A DNA stretch of 64,000 nucleotides from Cellulomonas persica (GCF_007989825.1 NZ_BJUA01000009.1:62001-126000), one strand, 5' to 3'. Counted from the first letter of the stretch, positions 54,186 through 63,575 are shown. Numbers and translations are program-made. The notes: a model not told the origin generated them from the sequence alone.

Positions 54186-54485
54186 ATGACCGACCTCATG
54201 GACATGCCCGCCATCGCCGAGTGCTCGGTGGCCGGCTGCTCCTACAACGACCACTCGCACTGCCACGCCGCGGCGATCACCGTCGGCGGCACGAGCGGCG
54301 ACGCGCAGTGCACCACGTTCATCCCGCTCACCGTCAAGGGCGGACTCGACAAGGTGCTCAGCCACGTGGGCGCGTGCCAGCGCCCCGAGTGCGCGCACAA
54401 CTCGCACCTCGAGTGCACCGCGGAGTCCATCCGCGTGGGCGGCGGCCACGACCTCGCCGACTGCCTCACCTTCGCGCCGCGCTGA
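54186..54485 (+). CDS. DUF1540-domain protein with two Cys motifs
   Basis: This is a 99-residue soluble protein with two DUF1540 units. The first runs ECSVAGCSYNDHSHCHAAAI to CTTF; the second runs CQRPECAHNSHLECTAESIR to CLTF. Each holds four cysteines and a histidine spaced for a metal site. The function of the family is unknown. GGAGG lies before ATG 54186. A CRP-like site and -10 box in front suggest regulation by a Crp/Fnr-family factor. Confidence 0.9.
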   Translation: MTDLMDMPAIAECSVAGCSYNDHSHCHAAAITVGGTSGDAQCTTFIPLTVKGGLDKVLSHVGACQRPECAHNSHLECTAESIRVGGGHDLADCLTFAPR

Positions 54486-54498
54486 CGGCCCAGCGAGT

Positions 54499-54543
54499 CG
54501 ACACCCTGCCGGATCCCCTCCCGCGGGGTGTCGTCGCGTCTGC
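54499..54543. terminator. Hairpin between convergent genes
   Basis: CGACACCC (54499-54506) and GGGTGTCG (54536-54543) form the outer stem, with a partial inner GC stem. It follows the DUF1540 gene and lies before the convergent phosphotransferase gene. Confidence 0.6.
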
Positions 54544-54623
54544 GTACGACGCGCCGCACGGGACGACGACGAGCGTCACCTGACGGCGGACCTCACCTGA
54601 CGACGGGCCCCGTCGCGGGACTC

Positions 54624-55496
54624 CTAGTGCGCGACGCGGATGAGGTCGCGGATCAGCTCGGCCGCGTCCTCCACGAGCTCGCTCTCGCCCGTGACCAGGT
54701 TCGGGTCGGCGCGGCGCGTCGACGTCGCCTCCGTGAGCGCGTCGAGCGGGGAGACGGGGCTGCGCACGACGAACGCCGCGAGCAGCGCGCGCGCCGCCTG
54801 CGAGTAGTCGCCGCCCGCGTCGACGGCGACCTCGCCCAGGATCAGGGCGGTCAGCGCGACGTCGAGCTCGGCCGAGCCGGCGCGTGCGTTCGCCCAGTCG
54901 ACGAGCGTCGGGCCGCGCGTGTCCGAGAGCACGACGTTGCCGGGGTGCAGGTCCAGGTGCACGACGACGGGCCCGGACGCGACGAACGGCCACCGCGCCT
55001 CGTCGCACGGCTCGTCCGCCGCCGCCGGGACCGCGTGCAGGCGCGTGTGCAGGTCGACCAGGACCTGCGCGGCCTCGCCGATGGGGATCTCGCCGGCGGC
55101 GAGCGCCTGCAGCAAGGTCGGGCCGTGCAGCCGCTCCATGAGCAGGTTCGGGCCCTCGCTGAGGAAGACCGTCGGCACCGGGAAGCCGTGCGCGGCGACG
55201 TGCTGCAGGATGCGCGCCTCGCGCGCCGCGTCATGACCGTTGCGGTAGCGGCGCAGCACGTACTCCTCGTCGAGCGCGTACACGTCGGCGCTGGCCCCGG
55301 TCGCCAGCAGCGGGCCCGGGTCCTCGAGCGTGAGCACGCTCGCGTCGGGTACGGGCCGGTGCGCGCGCGTCGGGGCGAGCGGCGCGGGGTGCGGGTGCGG
55401 CATGCCCGCCGGGGCGGGCCCGGCCTCGCCGCCGCGCTGCTGCTCACCCTGCGGTTGGGAGGCAGAGTCGTGCGAGGCGATGCCGGAGGGGGTCAT
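54624..55496 (-). CDS. APH-type phosphotransferase
   Basis: This is a 290-residue kinase-fold protein. GASADVYALDEEYVLRRYRN is the nucleotide-binding region, VVVHLDLHPGNVVLSD the catalytic HxDxxxxN loop, and TLVDWANARAGSAELDVALT the metal-binding aspartate. Aminoglycoside phosphotransferases and many small-molecule kinases share these; no substrate can be assigned. A perfect TATGTT -10 box six bases before the ATG (plus-strand 55503-55508) predicts a leaderless transcript. Confidence 0.88.
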   Translation of the reverse strand: MTPSGIASHDSASQPQGEQQRGGEAGPAPAGMPHPHPAPLAPTRAHRPVPDASVLTLEDPGPLLATGASADVYALDEEYVLRRYRNGHDAAREARILQHVAAHGFPVPTVFLSEGPNLLMERLHGPTLLQALAAGEIPIGEAAQVLVDLHTRLHAVPAAADEPCDEARWPFVASGPVVVHLDLHPGNVVLSDTRGPTLVDWANARAGSAELDVALTALILGEVAVDAGGDYSQAARALLAAFVVRSPVSPLDALTEATSTRRADPNLVTGESELVEDAAELIRDLIRVAH

Positions 55497-55502
55497 GCAT
55501 CG

Positions 55503-55508
55503 AACATA
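55503..55508 (-). promoter_or_regulatory. -10 box of the APH-type gene
   Basis: Minus-strand TATGTT sits six bases before ATG 55494-55496; no Shine-Dalgarno sequence is present. Confidence 0.6.
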
Positions 55509-55608
55509 ACGCCGATGTCGGCATCTGGCCCGGCCGACGACCGTCCAGGTTCGCGACACGCCGAGCGTGACGCGTGACAGCCGCCGCGACGCTCGCCCGA
55601 GCGTCGCG

Positions 55609-56364
55609 TCAGGGTCGGGCGAGCTGGCTCAGGCGTCGTGTCGCGGCCTCGTGCGTCGCGGCCACCGGCTCCACCCAGCAGCGCAGCGGACGGCGGGTCA
55701 CCTCCTGGATCCCGAGCCCGACGACGTGCTCGTCGACGAGCACGCGCAGCCGCGCGGTCGGCTCGTCGTGCTCCTCGTCGTCGTCCAGCAGCACGACGAA
55801 CACCCCGCTGCCGAGACTCGCCATGGCGCGAGCCGGGCCGAACACCTCCCGCAGCGACGCGCCCACGGCCGCGGACCGCGCGAGCCGGCTCAGGCCGTCG
55901 GGCGCGCCCGCGGCGACGTCGATGACGAGCAGCCGACCGGTCGGGCCGTCCGGCGGGTAGCACTCGGCGAGCCGCAGCCGCAGGTAGTCCGCGGCGGGCA
56001 GCCCCGAGCCCGCATCGAGGCCCAGCGCGAGCGCGACGCCGCCCGCCTGGGCGTCGGCCCAGCCGGTGCACAGCGCGCGCAGCACCTCGAGCGGCGGCTG
56101 GGCGCCGGTGGTCGTGCGGTACAGGCACGCGAGGTCGTCGATGGTCTCCGCGACGCCGACGCCCGCGTCGCCACGCGCGTACCCGAGGCGCGCGGCGGCG
56201 GGCACCGGGTCGTCGCGCAGCAGCAGGGCCAGCGCGAGGTCGTCGACGGTCGGGTGGTACCAGTCGGAGGGGCGGCGCCACACGGAGGCGACGCTCTCGT
56301 CCCGCCATCGCTCGAGCAGACGCGACGGCTGGCTGGGCAGCAGAGGTCCGGTCTCGGTCGTCAC
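55609..56364 (-). CDS. Conserved protein with degenerate GGDEF-like C terminus
   Basis: This is a 251-residue protein. The N-terminal half is helical (DDLALALLLRDDPVPAAARL). The C-terminal half (RLLVIDVAAGAPDGLSRLAR to MASLGSGVFVVLLDDD) follows the strand-helix order of a GGDEF domain, with SGVFVVLL where cyclases have GGDEFVVLL. The catalytic motif is lost, so it could be a receptor or structural remnant. It is divergent from the tethered sigma-factor gene, which could link the two (inference). GTG 56362-56364 is the most likely start. Confidence 0.6.
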   Translation of the reverse strand: MTTETGPLLPSQPSRLLERWRDESVASVWRRPSDWYHPTVDDLALALLLRDDPVPAAARLGYARGDAGVGVAETIDDLACLYRTTTGAQPPLEVLRALCTGWADAQAGGVALALGLDAGSGLPAADYLRLRLAECYPPDGPTGRLLVIDVAAGAPDGLSRLARSAAVGASLREVFGPARAMASLGSGVFVVLLDDDEEHDEPTARLRVLVDEHVVGLGIQEVTRRPLRCWVEPVAATHEAATRRLSQLARP

Positions 56365-56538
56365 GTGCGATGAGAGAGGCCGTCCGACGAGGTGTGACGC
56401 CGGTTTGCAACGTTTCACCCGGTCGGAGCAGCGCCCGGCGTGTGCTGAGTGATTCCTGCTCGTCCGTGCGGTATGTCACCCTGGTACCGGTTCGAAGCGG
56501 AAGGGCCGCGCGAATGGCGTTCCGAGGACGGGGTACGG

Positions 56539-59500
56539 GTGGAGGCGCAGGCGGCCGTCGCGCGTAGCGACGCTGAGCTGATCAGTGCTGCCCGCGCGGG
56601 CGACGAGAGCGCCTTCGCCGGTCTGTACGAGCGTCACGCCGCCGCCGCGACGATCGTCGCCCGCCGGTACACCGACGACCACGCGGACGCCGACGACGTC
56701 GTCGCCGACGCGTTCACCGCCGTGTACTCCGCGCTGCGCCGTGGCAACGGGCCCGACGAGGCGTTCCGCGCCTACCTGTTCACCGTCGTGCGCCGGACCG
56801 CGAGCGTGCGCCGCGAGGGCGCGCGGCGCGTGCGACCCACCGACGACCTCGCGACCCTCGAGGCGGGGACCGCGCTCGCGGGCACCGCGGAGGAGCCGGC
56901 GCTCGAGGGGTTCGAGCGCGGCGTCGTCGCGCGCGCGTTCCACTCCCTGCCCGAGCGCTGGCAGGCCGTCCTGTGGCACACCGAGGTCGAGGGCCTGACG
57001 CCCGCCGAGGTCGCGCCCGTGCTCGGCCTGACCGCCAACGGGGTCGCGGCGCTCGCGTACCGGGCGCGCGAGGGCCTGCGGCAGGCGTACCTGCAGCAGC
57101 ACCTGCGCGACCCGCTCGACGAGGGCTGTCGCGCGGTCGCGAGCTCGCTCGGCGCGTACGTGCGCGGCGGGCTCGGTGCGCGCGAGAGCGGCAAGGTCGA
57201 CAAGCACCTCGAGGACTGCGGCGAGTGCCGCGCCCTGCTGCTCGAGGTCGGGGACGTCAACCATGGCATGCGCGCGGTCATCGCGCCGCTCGTGCTGGGC
57301 CTCGCGGGGATCGGCGCCCTGTCGTCCGGGCTGCCCATCGGTGGTGGCGCGCTCGTCGGTGCGGGTGCGGCGGCGGGCGCTGGTGCGGGCGCGTCGGGTG
57401 ACCCGGGCACGGCCGGCGGAGCGACGGGTGGCGGGGGTGCGGGCGCCGGCGGGGGTGCGGCCGCGGGCGGTGCTGCCGGTGGTGCCGCGGTCGCCGCCGG
57501 GAGCGGTGGCGCGGCAGGTGCCGGGGGACTGGCGGCGCTCCTGGCGAGCATCCCGGCCGGGGTGGCCGCCGGGGTCGCGGGTGCCGTCGTCGTCGCGGCC
57601 GTGGCGGTCGCCGTGGTGCTCGGGCTCGACGACACCCCGCAGCAGATCGTCGAGGCGGACCCGCTGCCGACCGTCACCGTGACGACCACCCCCGCGCCGA
57701 CCGGCTCCGCGAGCGCCGGCCCGACGCCCGGCCCGACGACGAGCAGCACACCCGCGCCGGCGCCCAGCACGCGCGTCGTCCCGCCGGGCGGCGACCTGAC
57801 GACCGACCCGACCTCCGCCCCCACCGCGGAGCCGACGGGCGAGCCGACGTCCGAGCCGACGTCCGAGCCGACGAGCCGGCCGACGTCCGAGCCGACGAGC
57901 GACCCCGAGCCGACGCAGGAGCCGACGAGCGAACCCACGACCGAGCCGACGACGCCGCCGCGCGCACCCGAGGTCGTCGTCTCGCTGCCCCCCGCGGGGC
58001 TGGTGCTGACCGGTGGGCTGTCCGCGCAGGAGCTCGTGATCACGCTGCGCAACGAGGGCGAGCAGGCCGCGCTCGGTCTGGAGGCCGAGCTGACGCTGCC
58101 CGACGGTGTGCGCCTCGACGGGATCGAGGGCGCGGCCGTGCGGGTGCTGGACGCGACGAGTGGTGGCGGCACGGCGCTGGGCGCGGCCGACCCGGCAGGC
58201 ACCGGGCTCGCGGGGACGACGCTCGAGGGCTCGATCTTCGCGCCGGGTGGGTGGCCGCCGGCCGCGGGCGTGCCGGCGGCCGAGGACTGGACGTGCCGGG
58301 GCGTGCGGACGCAGGTCGCCACGTGCACGCTCGCCGAGCTGCCCGGCGGCGACGCGGCGCGCCTGGTGGTGCGCGTGAGCATCGACGAGGAGTTCGACGA
58401 GGACGACGCCCCGGTCGGGCTCGTCGTGACGGGACCGGGCGTGGACTACCGCCCGCCGCCGATCGACGTGCACGTCACGCCGAGCCCCGCGCGGCTCGCG
58501 GTGTCCCGGCTCCAGGAGCCGGTGTCGCTCGTCGCGGGACGCGAGCGTGACGCGACGTTCGCGCTGGTCAACGCGGGACGCTCGGCGGCGACGCGCGTCG
58601 AGGCCGACGTGCGGCTGCCCGACGGGGTCTCGTGGACGGGTCGGGTCGCGGCGCCCTGGACGTGCGCGACGCCTGCCAGGGCCGTGCTGTCCTGCGCGGC
58701 CGACGGCGTGTCCGGCCGCGCGGCCGTCCCGCTGACGCTCGGGCTCGCGGTCGAGCGCAGCGCGACGCTCGACGCGATCCCGCTCGTGCTGCGCCCCTCG
58801 CCGACGTCCGCCGGGGCCGACGAGGTCGTCCCGGCGACCCTCGCGCAGCCCGCGACGCTCGCGCTCGCCGGCACGGACCTGGCCGTCTCCGGCGGTCGGA
58901 CCAGTGCGCTGACGCTCACGGCGTCGAACACCGGTGACCTGGACTCGGAGCCCGTCTCGCTCGACGTGCGGCTCCCGCAGGGCGTCACGTGGACCGGGGA
59001 CGACGAGCTGGCGCTGTGGGCGTGCGCCGCGACCGAGGCCGACGAGGTGCGGTGCGACGGCCCCGCGCTCGCGGCGGGCGGCAGCGCGGACCTCGAGCTC
59101 ACCGTGCGGGCCGCGGCGGGCACGGTCGGCGCGCTGGCGGACGTCGTCGTGACGGCGACGGCACCTGACGCGGATGCCGCCGAGCCGCTCGCGCTCGCCG
59201 CGACCGGGCGGGCGCCCGCGCTCGCGGTCCAGGGCGCGTCGGTGGTGCTGCAGTCCGACGACGCCGGTCAGCTCGCGTTCGCGGTCGAGGTCGAACGCCC
59301 CGACGAGGGTGCGGCCGACGCCGCGGACGTGCTCGCGCGCGTCGCCCTGCCGGGCAACCTCGTCGTCGACCTGACGCAGGCCGCCCTGCCGGTGCCGGGC
59401 GAGTGCACCCCGGACACGGGCGGACGCGCGGTGGAGTGCCGCTGGCCGGGGATCGCGGCCGGTGAGCTCGCCGAGGTGCTGCTCCCGGTGCGCTCGACGT

Positions 59501-60540
59501 ACTCCGCGAGCACCGCGGTGCGCATCGAGGCGACCGCGACCGGTGTCGCGAACCCTGCGACGGCGACGGCGTTCGTCGCCGGGCGGTCGGGCGGGCTGGC
59601 GGAGCGGTTCACCACCGGCACGGGCGGCTGGGAGGTCACCGAGGCGGGCGGCGCGGTGCTCTCGTGCGACGCGACCAAGGCCGCGTGCAAGAAGGCGCTC
59701 CAGGGCTCGTCGGACAACAACTCGCAGACCATGCTCCCGATCGACGAGGCTCCGGCGAAGGGTGTCCAGCGGGCCTCGGTCCCGGTGTCGTCGAGCACGA
59801 CCGTGACCGTGCCGGAGGGCCGCGAGATCGCGTTCGCCGGCCTGTACTGGTCCGCGGTGCGCGGCAGGACGGACTCGTGGAGCGGGTCGCTCTCGCACGC
59901 GCTGCTGCGCGGCCCGGGCGGCGACTACGTGCCGGTCACGGGCGACCCGACGCAGCGCACCGACAACGTGTCGCGCGCCTACTACTCGGCGTTCGCCGAC
60001 GTCACGAGCCTGGTGCGCGCGCACGGCGGCGGCACCTGGTCGCTCGCCGACATGGCGGTCAGCGCCACGCGGAACGACAAGGACCCGACGTACTACGGCG
60101 GGTGGTCGCTCGTCGTCGTCTACTCCGCCCCCGGCGGCTCGCGCGTGACGGTCTATGACGGCGGGCTGTGGGTCGGCACGTCGACGCCGCCGCCCGCGTT
60201 CCGGTTCGCCGCCCCGGCCGGCTCGACCGCCCGCGTGGGCGTGGTCGGCTGGGAGGGCGACCGCTCGCTCACCGGGGACCGCATGCGGCTCGGCGGGCTG
60301 TGCACGAGCGCGGTGACGGACCTGGTGCCGCTGCGCGCGGACGGGTCGAAGGGCGACGCGGCCAACGCGTTCGACTCCTCGGCGGTCGGGTGGCGCTCGT
60401 CGTCGTCGCTCGGCATCGACGCCAAGGGCTTCGTGCCCGCGAAGCTGCCGTGCGAGGTCTCGTCGCTGACGCCCAGCACGTCGGGCGACCAGTACCTCGT
60501 CGGGGCGATCACGCTGCGCTCGGAGCCGGTCGAGCCCTGA
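56539..60540 (+). CDS. Membrane-tethered ECF sigma factor with anti-sigma motif and extracellular domains
   Basis: About 1333 residues from GTG 56539; ATG 56473 is an in-frame alternative. Residues 20-95 are sigma region 2 (GDESAFAGLYERHAAAATIV, DADDVVADAFTAVYSALRRG). Residues 125-190 are region 4 (FHSLPERWQAVLWHTEVEGL, TPAEVAPVLGLTANGVAALA). H223-x3-C227-x2-C230 is the zinc anti-sigma motif. A Gly/Ala-rich stretch leads to a membrane helix (331-362, IPAGVAAGVAGAVVVAAVAV). A stalk of Pro-Thr repeats (370-475, EPTSEPTSEPT) follows. Residues 476-1333 are at least four DUF11-like beta domains and a large end domain (YYSAFADVTSLVRAHGGGTW). The chain places sigma inside and the rest outside. ECF groups with C-terminal membrane and extracellular extensions are known (ECF53-like); release by proteolysis is inferred. 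Confidence 0.85.
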   Translation: MEAQAAVARSDAELISAARAGDESAFAGLYERHAAAATIVARRYTDDHADADDVVADAFTAVYSALRRGNGPDEAFRAYLFTVVRRTASVRREGARRVRPTDDLATLEAGTALAGTAEEPALEGFERGVVARAFHSLPERWQAVLWHTEVEGLTPAEVAPVLGLTANGVAALAYRAREGLRQAYLQQHLRDPLDEGCRAVASSLGAYVRGGLGARESGKVDKHLEDCGECRALLLEVGDVNHGMRAVIAPLVLGLAGIGALSSGLPIGGGALVGAGAAAGAGAGASGDPGTAGGATGGGGAGAGGGAAAGGAAGGAAVAAGSGGAAGAGGLAALLASIPAGVAAGVAGAVVVAAVAVAVVLGLDDTPQQIVEADPLPTVTVTTTPAPTGSASAGPTPGPTTSSTPAPAPSTRVVPPGGDLTTDPTSAPTAEPTGEPTSEPTSEPTSRPTSEPTSDPEPTQEPTSEPTTEPTTPPRAPEVVVSLPPAGLVLTGGLSAQELVITLRNEGEQAALGLEAELTLPDGVRLDGIEGAAVRVLDATSGGGTALGAADPAGTGLAGTTLEGSIFAPGGWPPAAGVPAAEDWTCRGVRTQVATCTLAELPGGDAARLVVRVSIDEEFDEDDAPVGLVVTGPGVDYRPPPIDVHVTPSPARLAVSRLQEPVSLVAGRERDATFALVNAGRSAATRVEADVRLPDGVSWTGRVAAPWTCATPARAVLSCAADGVSGRAAVPLTLGLAVERSATLDAIPLVLRPSPTSAGADEVVPATLAQPATLALAGTDLAVSGGRTSALTLTASNTGDLDSEPVSLDVRLPQGVTWTGDDELALWACAATEADEVRCDGPALAAGGSADLELTVRAAAGTVGALADVVVTATAPDADAAEPLALAATGRAPALAVQGASVVLQSDDAGQLAFAVEVERPDEGAADAADVLARVALPGNLVVDLTQAALPVPGECTPDTGGRAVECRWPGIAAGELAEVLLPVRSTYSASTAVRIEATATGVANPATATAFVAGRSGGLAERFTTGTGGWEVTEAGGAVLSCDATKAACKKALQGSSDNNSQTMLPIDEAPAKGVQRASVPVSSSTTVTVPEGREIAFAGLYWSAVRGRTDSWSGSLSHALLRGPGGDYVPVTGDPTQRTDNVSRAYYSAFADVTSLVRAHGGGTWSLADMAVSATRNDKDPTYYGGWSLVVVYSAPGGSRVTVYDGGLWVGTSTPPPAFRFAAPAGSTARVGVVGWEGDRSLTGDRMRLGGLCTSAVTDLVPLRADGSKGDAANAFDSSAVGWRSSSSLGIDAKGFVPAKLPCEVSSLTPSTSGDQYLVGAITLRSEPVEP
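57826..57960 (+). repeat. Pro-Thr-Ser/Glu repeat stalk
   Basis: Tandem units GAGCCGACGTCC and close variants encode EPTS/EPTG/EPTT repeats between the membrane helix and the outer domains of the sigma-factor fusion. Such in-frame units can change number and thereby stalk length. Confidence 0.75.
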
Positions 60541-60594
60541 CACCGCGGCCCGGCGCGTGCGTCGGGTGGTGCGCTCGTCGCCGCGTGCGGGAGG

Positions 60595-61260
60595 TCAGTC
60601 GGTGCGCTCGGTGGCCGCGACGACGGCCGCGTCGACGGGCACGACGCCCGAGACCAGCTCGAGCGTGAGGCCGGCCGTGGCCGGCTGCTCGAGCAGCGAC
60701 GCGACCACCGCCGCCACGTCCTGCCGCGGGACGGCCCCGCGCGGGACCGACTCCTCGAGCAGCACCTGACCCGTCGGCTCGTCGTCCGTCAGCCGCCCGG
60801 GACGCAGGATCGTCCAGTCCAGGTCCCGCTCCCGCAGGTCCCGCTCGCTCGCCGCCTTGGCGCGCAGGTACGCCGCGAACACGTCGTCGGTGCCCGCGGG
60901 CGGCTCGGTGTCGACGCCCATCGACGAGATGAGCACGTAGCGGCTGACCCCCGCCTGCTCGGCGGCCTCCGCGAGCAGTGCCGCGGCCGCACGGTCCACC
61001 GAGTCCTTGCGACCCGCGCCGCTGCCCGGTCCCGCACCGGCCGCGAACACGACCGCCTCGGCGCCCGTGATGGCGCCCGCGACGTCCGCGACGTTGCACC
61101 GCTCGAGGTCCAGGACCACCGCCTCGGCACCGTCCGACGTGACGTCGTCGACCTGGTTGAGCGAGCGGATCAACGCGATGGGCACGTCCCCGCGCGCAGC
61201 CAGCACCCGACTGAGGTGTCGGGCCACCTTCCCGTGACCGCCGGCGACCGCGACTCGCAT
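60595..61260 (-). CDS. NAD(P)-binding SDR-like reductase/epimerase
   Basis: This is a 221-residue atypical short-chain dehydrogenase. MRVAVAGGHGKVARHLSRVL has the Rossmann glycine motif, VVFAAGAGPGSG the second glycine loop, and YVLISSMGVDTEPPAG with WTILRPGRLTDDEPTG the catalytic and substrate region (NmrA/YwnB-like). The substrate is unknown. ATG 61258-61260 is supported by a TACCGT -10 box (plus-strand 61268-61273) seven bases upstream. Confidence 0.9.
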   Translation of the reverse strand: MRVAVAGGHGKVARHLSRVLAARGDVPIALIRSLNQVDDVTSDGAEAVVLDLERCNVADVAGAITGAEAVVFAAGAGPGSGAGRKDSVDRAAAALLAEAAEQAGVSRYVLISSMGVDTEPPAGTDDVFAAYLRAKAASERDLRERDLDWTILRPGRLTDDEPTGQVLLEESVPRGAVPRQDVAAVVASLLEQPATAGLTLELVSGVVPVDAAVVAATERTD

Positions 61261-61360
61261 GCGGACCACGGTAAGCAGCGACCGCCAGGACGGCGACCGC
61301 AGACTCACGACGACGTTCGTCGGCCTGTGAGGACGACGTCCCGCCGTGGCGGACGGACGG

Positions 61361-61996
61361 TCAGACGACGCCGTACAGGCGGTCGCCCGCGTCGCCCAGG
61401 CCGGGGACGATGTACGCCTTCTCGTTCAGGCGCTCGTCGACCGCCGCGACGACGACCTGCACGTCGGCGCGGTCACCGACGAAGTCCTCGACGACCTTCA
61501 GGCCCTCGGGCGCCGCGAGCAGGCACACGGCCGTGACGTCGTGCGCGCCGCGCTGCAGCAGGTAGTCGATCGCGGCCACCAGCGTGCCGCCCGTCGCGAG
61601 CATCGGGTCCAGCAGGAAGCACTGGCGGCCCGACAGGTCCTCGGGGAGACGGTTCGCGTACGTGATCGCCTCGAGCGTCTCCTCGTCGCGCTGCATGCCG
61701 AGGAAGCCGACCTCCGCCGACGGCAGGAGGCGCGTCATGCCGTCGAGCATCCCGAGCCCGGCGCGCAGGATCGGCACGACCAGCGGGCGCGGCTGCGCGA
61801 GCTTGGTGCCCGTGGTGACCGCGACGGGGGTCTGGATCTCGACCTCACGCGTGCGCACGTCCCGCGTCGCCTCGTACGCGAGGAGCGTCACGAGCTCGTC
61901 GACGAGGAGCCGGAAGGTGGCTGACGGAGTGCCCTGGTCCCGCAGGACCGTGAGCTTGTGGGCGACGAGCGGGTGGTCCGCGACGTGCAGGCGCAT
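61361..61996 (-). CDS. upp: Uracil phosphoribosyltransferase
   Basis: This 211-residue salvage enzyme makes UMP from uracil and [24 protein letters not shown] is the family signature, [20 protein letters not shown] (130-137 core) the PRPP loop, and [16 protein letters not shown] the uracil-binding C terminus. A TAACCT -10 box six bases before ATG (plus-strand 62003-62008) predicts a leaderless transcript. It is divergent from tadA, so both nucleoside-related genes share the gap. Confidence 0.97.
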   Translation of the reverse strand: MRLHVADHPLVAHKLTVLRDQGTPSATFRLLVDELVTLLAYEATRDVRTREVEIQTPVAVTTGTKLAQPRPLVVPILRAGLGMLDGMTRLLPSAEVGFLGMQRDEETLEAITYANRLPEDLSGRQCFLLDPMLATGGTLVAAIDYLLQRGAHDVTAVCLLAAPEGLKVVEDFVGDRADVQVVVAAVDERLNEKAYIVPGLGDAGDRLYGVV

Positions 61997-62086
61997 GCCC
62001 GCAGGTTACTCGCCGGTCCGCGCGTCCGTGCAGGACGCCCCGTTGTGGGTGTGGTCCGACGAGGGGCGGTGCGCCATAGTGACGCC

Positions 62087-62569
62087 ATGTTCACCAGCGG
62101 CCGGCCTGTGGAGCCCGCCGACGCCTGGGCGATGGGGCTCGCGCTCGACGAGGCACGCCGCGCGATCCGCACGGGGGACGTCCCGGTCGGTGCGGTGGTG
62201 ATCGACCCGACGGGCGTCGTCGTCGGACGCGGTCGCAACGCCCGCGAGGCCGACGACGACCCCACCGGGCACGCCGAGGTGCGCGCCCTGCGCGCGGCGG
62301 CCGAGACCCTGCGCCGCTGGCGGCTCGACGACTGCACGCTCGTCGTGACCCTCGAACCGTGCCTCATGTGCGCGGGCGCGACCGTGCTGGCGCGCATCCC
62401 GCGGCTCGTCCTGGGCGCGTGGGACCCCAAGGCCGGCGCGTGCGGGTCGCAGTGGGACGTGGTGCGCGACCGGCGGCTCAACCACCGCGTCGAGGTGGTC
62501 GGTGGCGTGCGCGAGGACGAGTGCGGGGCGCTGCTGCGGCACTTCTTCGAGCTGCAGCGCGAGGAGTGA
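62087..62569 (+). CDS. tadA: tRNA adenosine deaminase TadA
   Basis: This is a 160-residue zinc deaminase that converts A34 to inosine in tRNA-Arg(ACG). H62-A-E64 and P91-C92-x2-C95 (EPCLMCAGA) are the zinc and catalytic residues. GAWDPKAGACGSQWDVV and LNHRVEVVGGV are TadA signatures, not those of free-base deaminases. ATG 62087 is preceded by CATAGT six bases upstream as -10, a leaderless start. Confidence 0.94.
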   Translation: MFTSGRPVEPADAWAMGLALDEARRAIRTGDVPVGAVVIDPTGVVVGRGRNAREADDDPTGHAEVRALRAAAETLRRWRLDDCTLVVTLEPCLMCAGATVLARIPRLVLGAWDPKAGACGSQWDVVRDRRLNHRVEVVGGVREDECGALLRHFFELQREE

Positions 62570-62581
62570 CCGCCTCGTTGG

Positions 62582-63448
62582 TCACGCGCCGGTGTGCGGT
62601 GACGGCAGCACCTGCGCGAGCTCGTCGAGCGTCTCCGACGTCCCCGCGTTCAGCGTGACCGTCGCGTAGCGGTCGCCGCGCGTCGCGCCACGGTTCACGA
62701 CGACGACCGGCTTGCCCGCCTGCGCCGCGTGCCGCACGAACCGCAACCCCGACTGCACGGTGAGCGACGACCCCGCGACCAGCAGCGCATCCCCCTCGTC
62801 GACCAGCGCGTACGCGCGATCGACCCGCTCCCGTGGCACCGTCTCCCCGAAGTACACGATGTCCGGCTTCAACATCCCGCCGCACACCGCGCAGTCTGCG
62901 ACCCGGAAGTGGCTCGTCGCCTCGATCACCGCATCCGCGTCCGGCGCGATCTCCACGTCCCCGACCGCGCCGACCTCCTCGACGAAGCCCGGGTTCAGCG
63001 CCTCCAACCGGTCCGCGAGCTCACGCCGGCTGATCACCGTGCCGCACTGCAGGCAGATCACGCGGTCGTAGCGGCCGTGCAGGTCGATCACGCGCCGCGA
63101 CCCCGCCGCCTCGTGCAGCAGGTCCACGTTCTGCGTGATGATCCCCAGCACCACACCCCGCTGCTCCAGCGCGACGAGCGCCTTGTGGCCCGTGTTGGGG
63201 AGCGTGCGGTGCACGTGGCGCCAACCCACGTGGTTGCGCGCCCAGTAGTGCCGTCGGAACGCGTCGTCGCCCACGAACTGCTGGAACGTCATCGGTGTGC
63301 GCGGCGGTGAGTCCGGGCCGCGGTAGTCCGGAATCCCCGAGTCCGTCGAGACGCCCGCACCCGTCAGCACCGTGAGCCGGTGCCCCGCGAGCGCGTCGAC
63401 CACGTCGCCGAGCGAAGCGGTCGTCACGGGGCGTGCGTCGGTGCTCAC
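62582..63448 (-). CDS. Sir2-family NAD-dependent deacylase
   Basis: This is a 288-residue sirtuin. GAGVSTDSGIPDYRG (30-44) binds NAD, ITQNVDLLH contains Q106/N107/D109, and H124 in IDLHGRYDRV is the catalytic base. CLQC (C132, C135) and CAVC give the four zinc cysteines. It removes acetyl or acyl groups from protein lysines. The length suits a class II-like (SIRT4-type) bacterial sirtuin. GTG 63446-63448 has a TACCGT -10 box six bases upstream (plus-strand 63455-63460). Confidence 0.94.
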   Translation of the reverse strand: MSTDARPVTTASLGDVVDALAGHRLTVLTGAGVSTDSGIPDYRGPDSPPRTPMTFQQFVGDDAFRRHYWARNHVGWRHVHRTLPNTGHKALVALEQRGVVLGIITQNVDLLHEAAGSRRVIDLHGRYDRVICLQCGTVISRRELADRLEALNPGFVEEVGAVGDVEIAPDADAVIEATSHFRVADCAVCGGMLKPDIVYFGETVPRERVDRAYALVDEGDALLVAGSSLTVQSGLRFVRHAAQAGKPVVVVNRGATRGDRYATVTLNAGTSETLDELAQVLPSPHTGA

Positions 63449-63575
63449 GCCTCCACGGTAGGCCCGGTGCTGCGGGCTCGCCGGTGTGGTGGCGCGCTCG
63501 CCGGTGCCGGTCCCTGGCCTCGGCGTGGACCCGGATTCGGTGCATCGGCCCCGACCGGGTACCCTTCTGCACCGA

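Noticed and set aside
56476-60543. Open frame of about 1355 codons antisense to the sigma-factor fusion
   Set aside because: Arg/Gly/Ala-rich sequence without domains; it mirrors the codon bias of the real gene.
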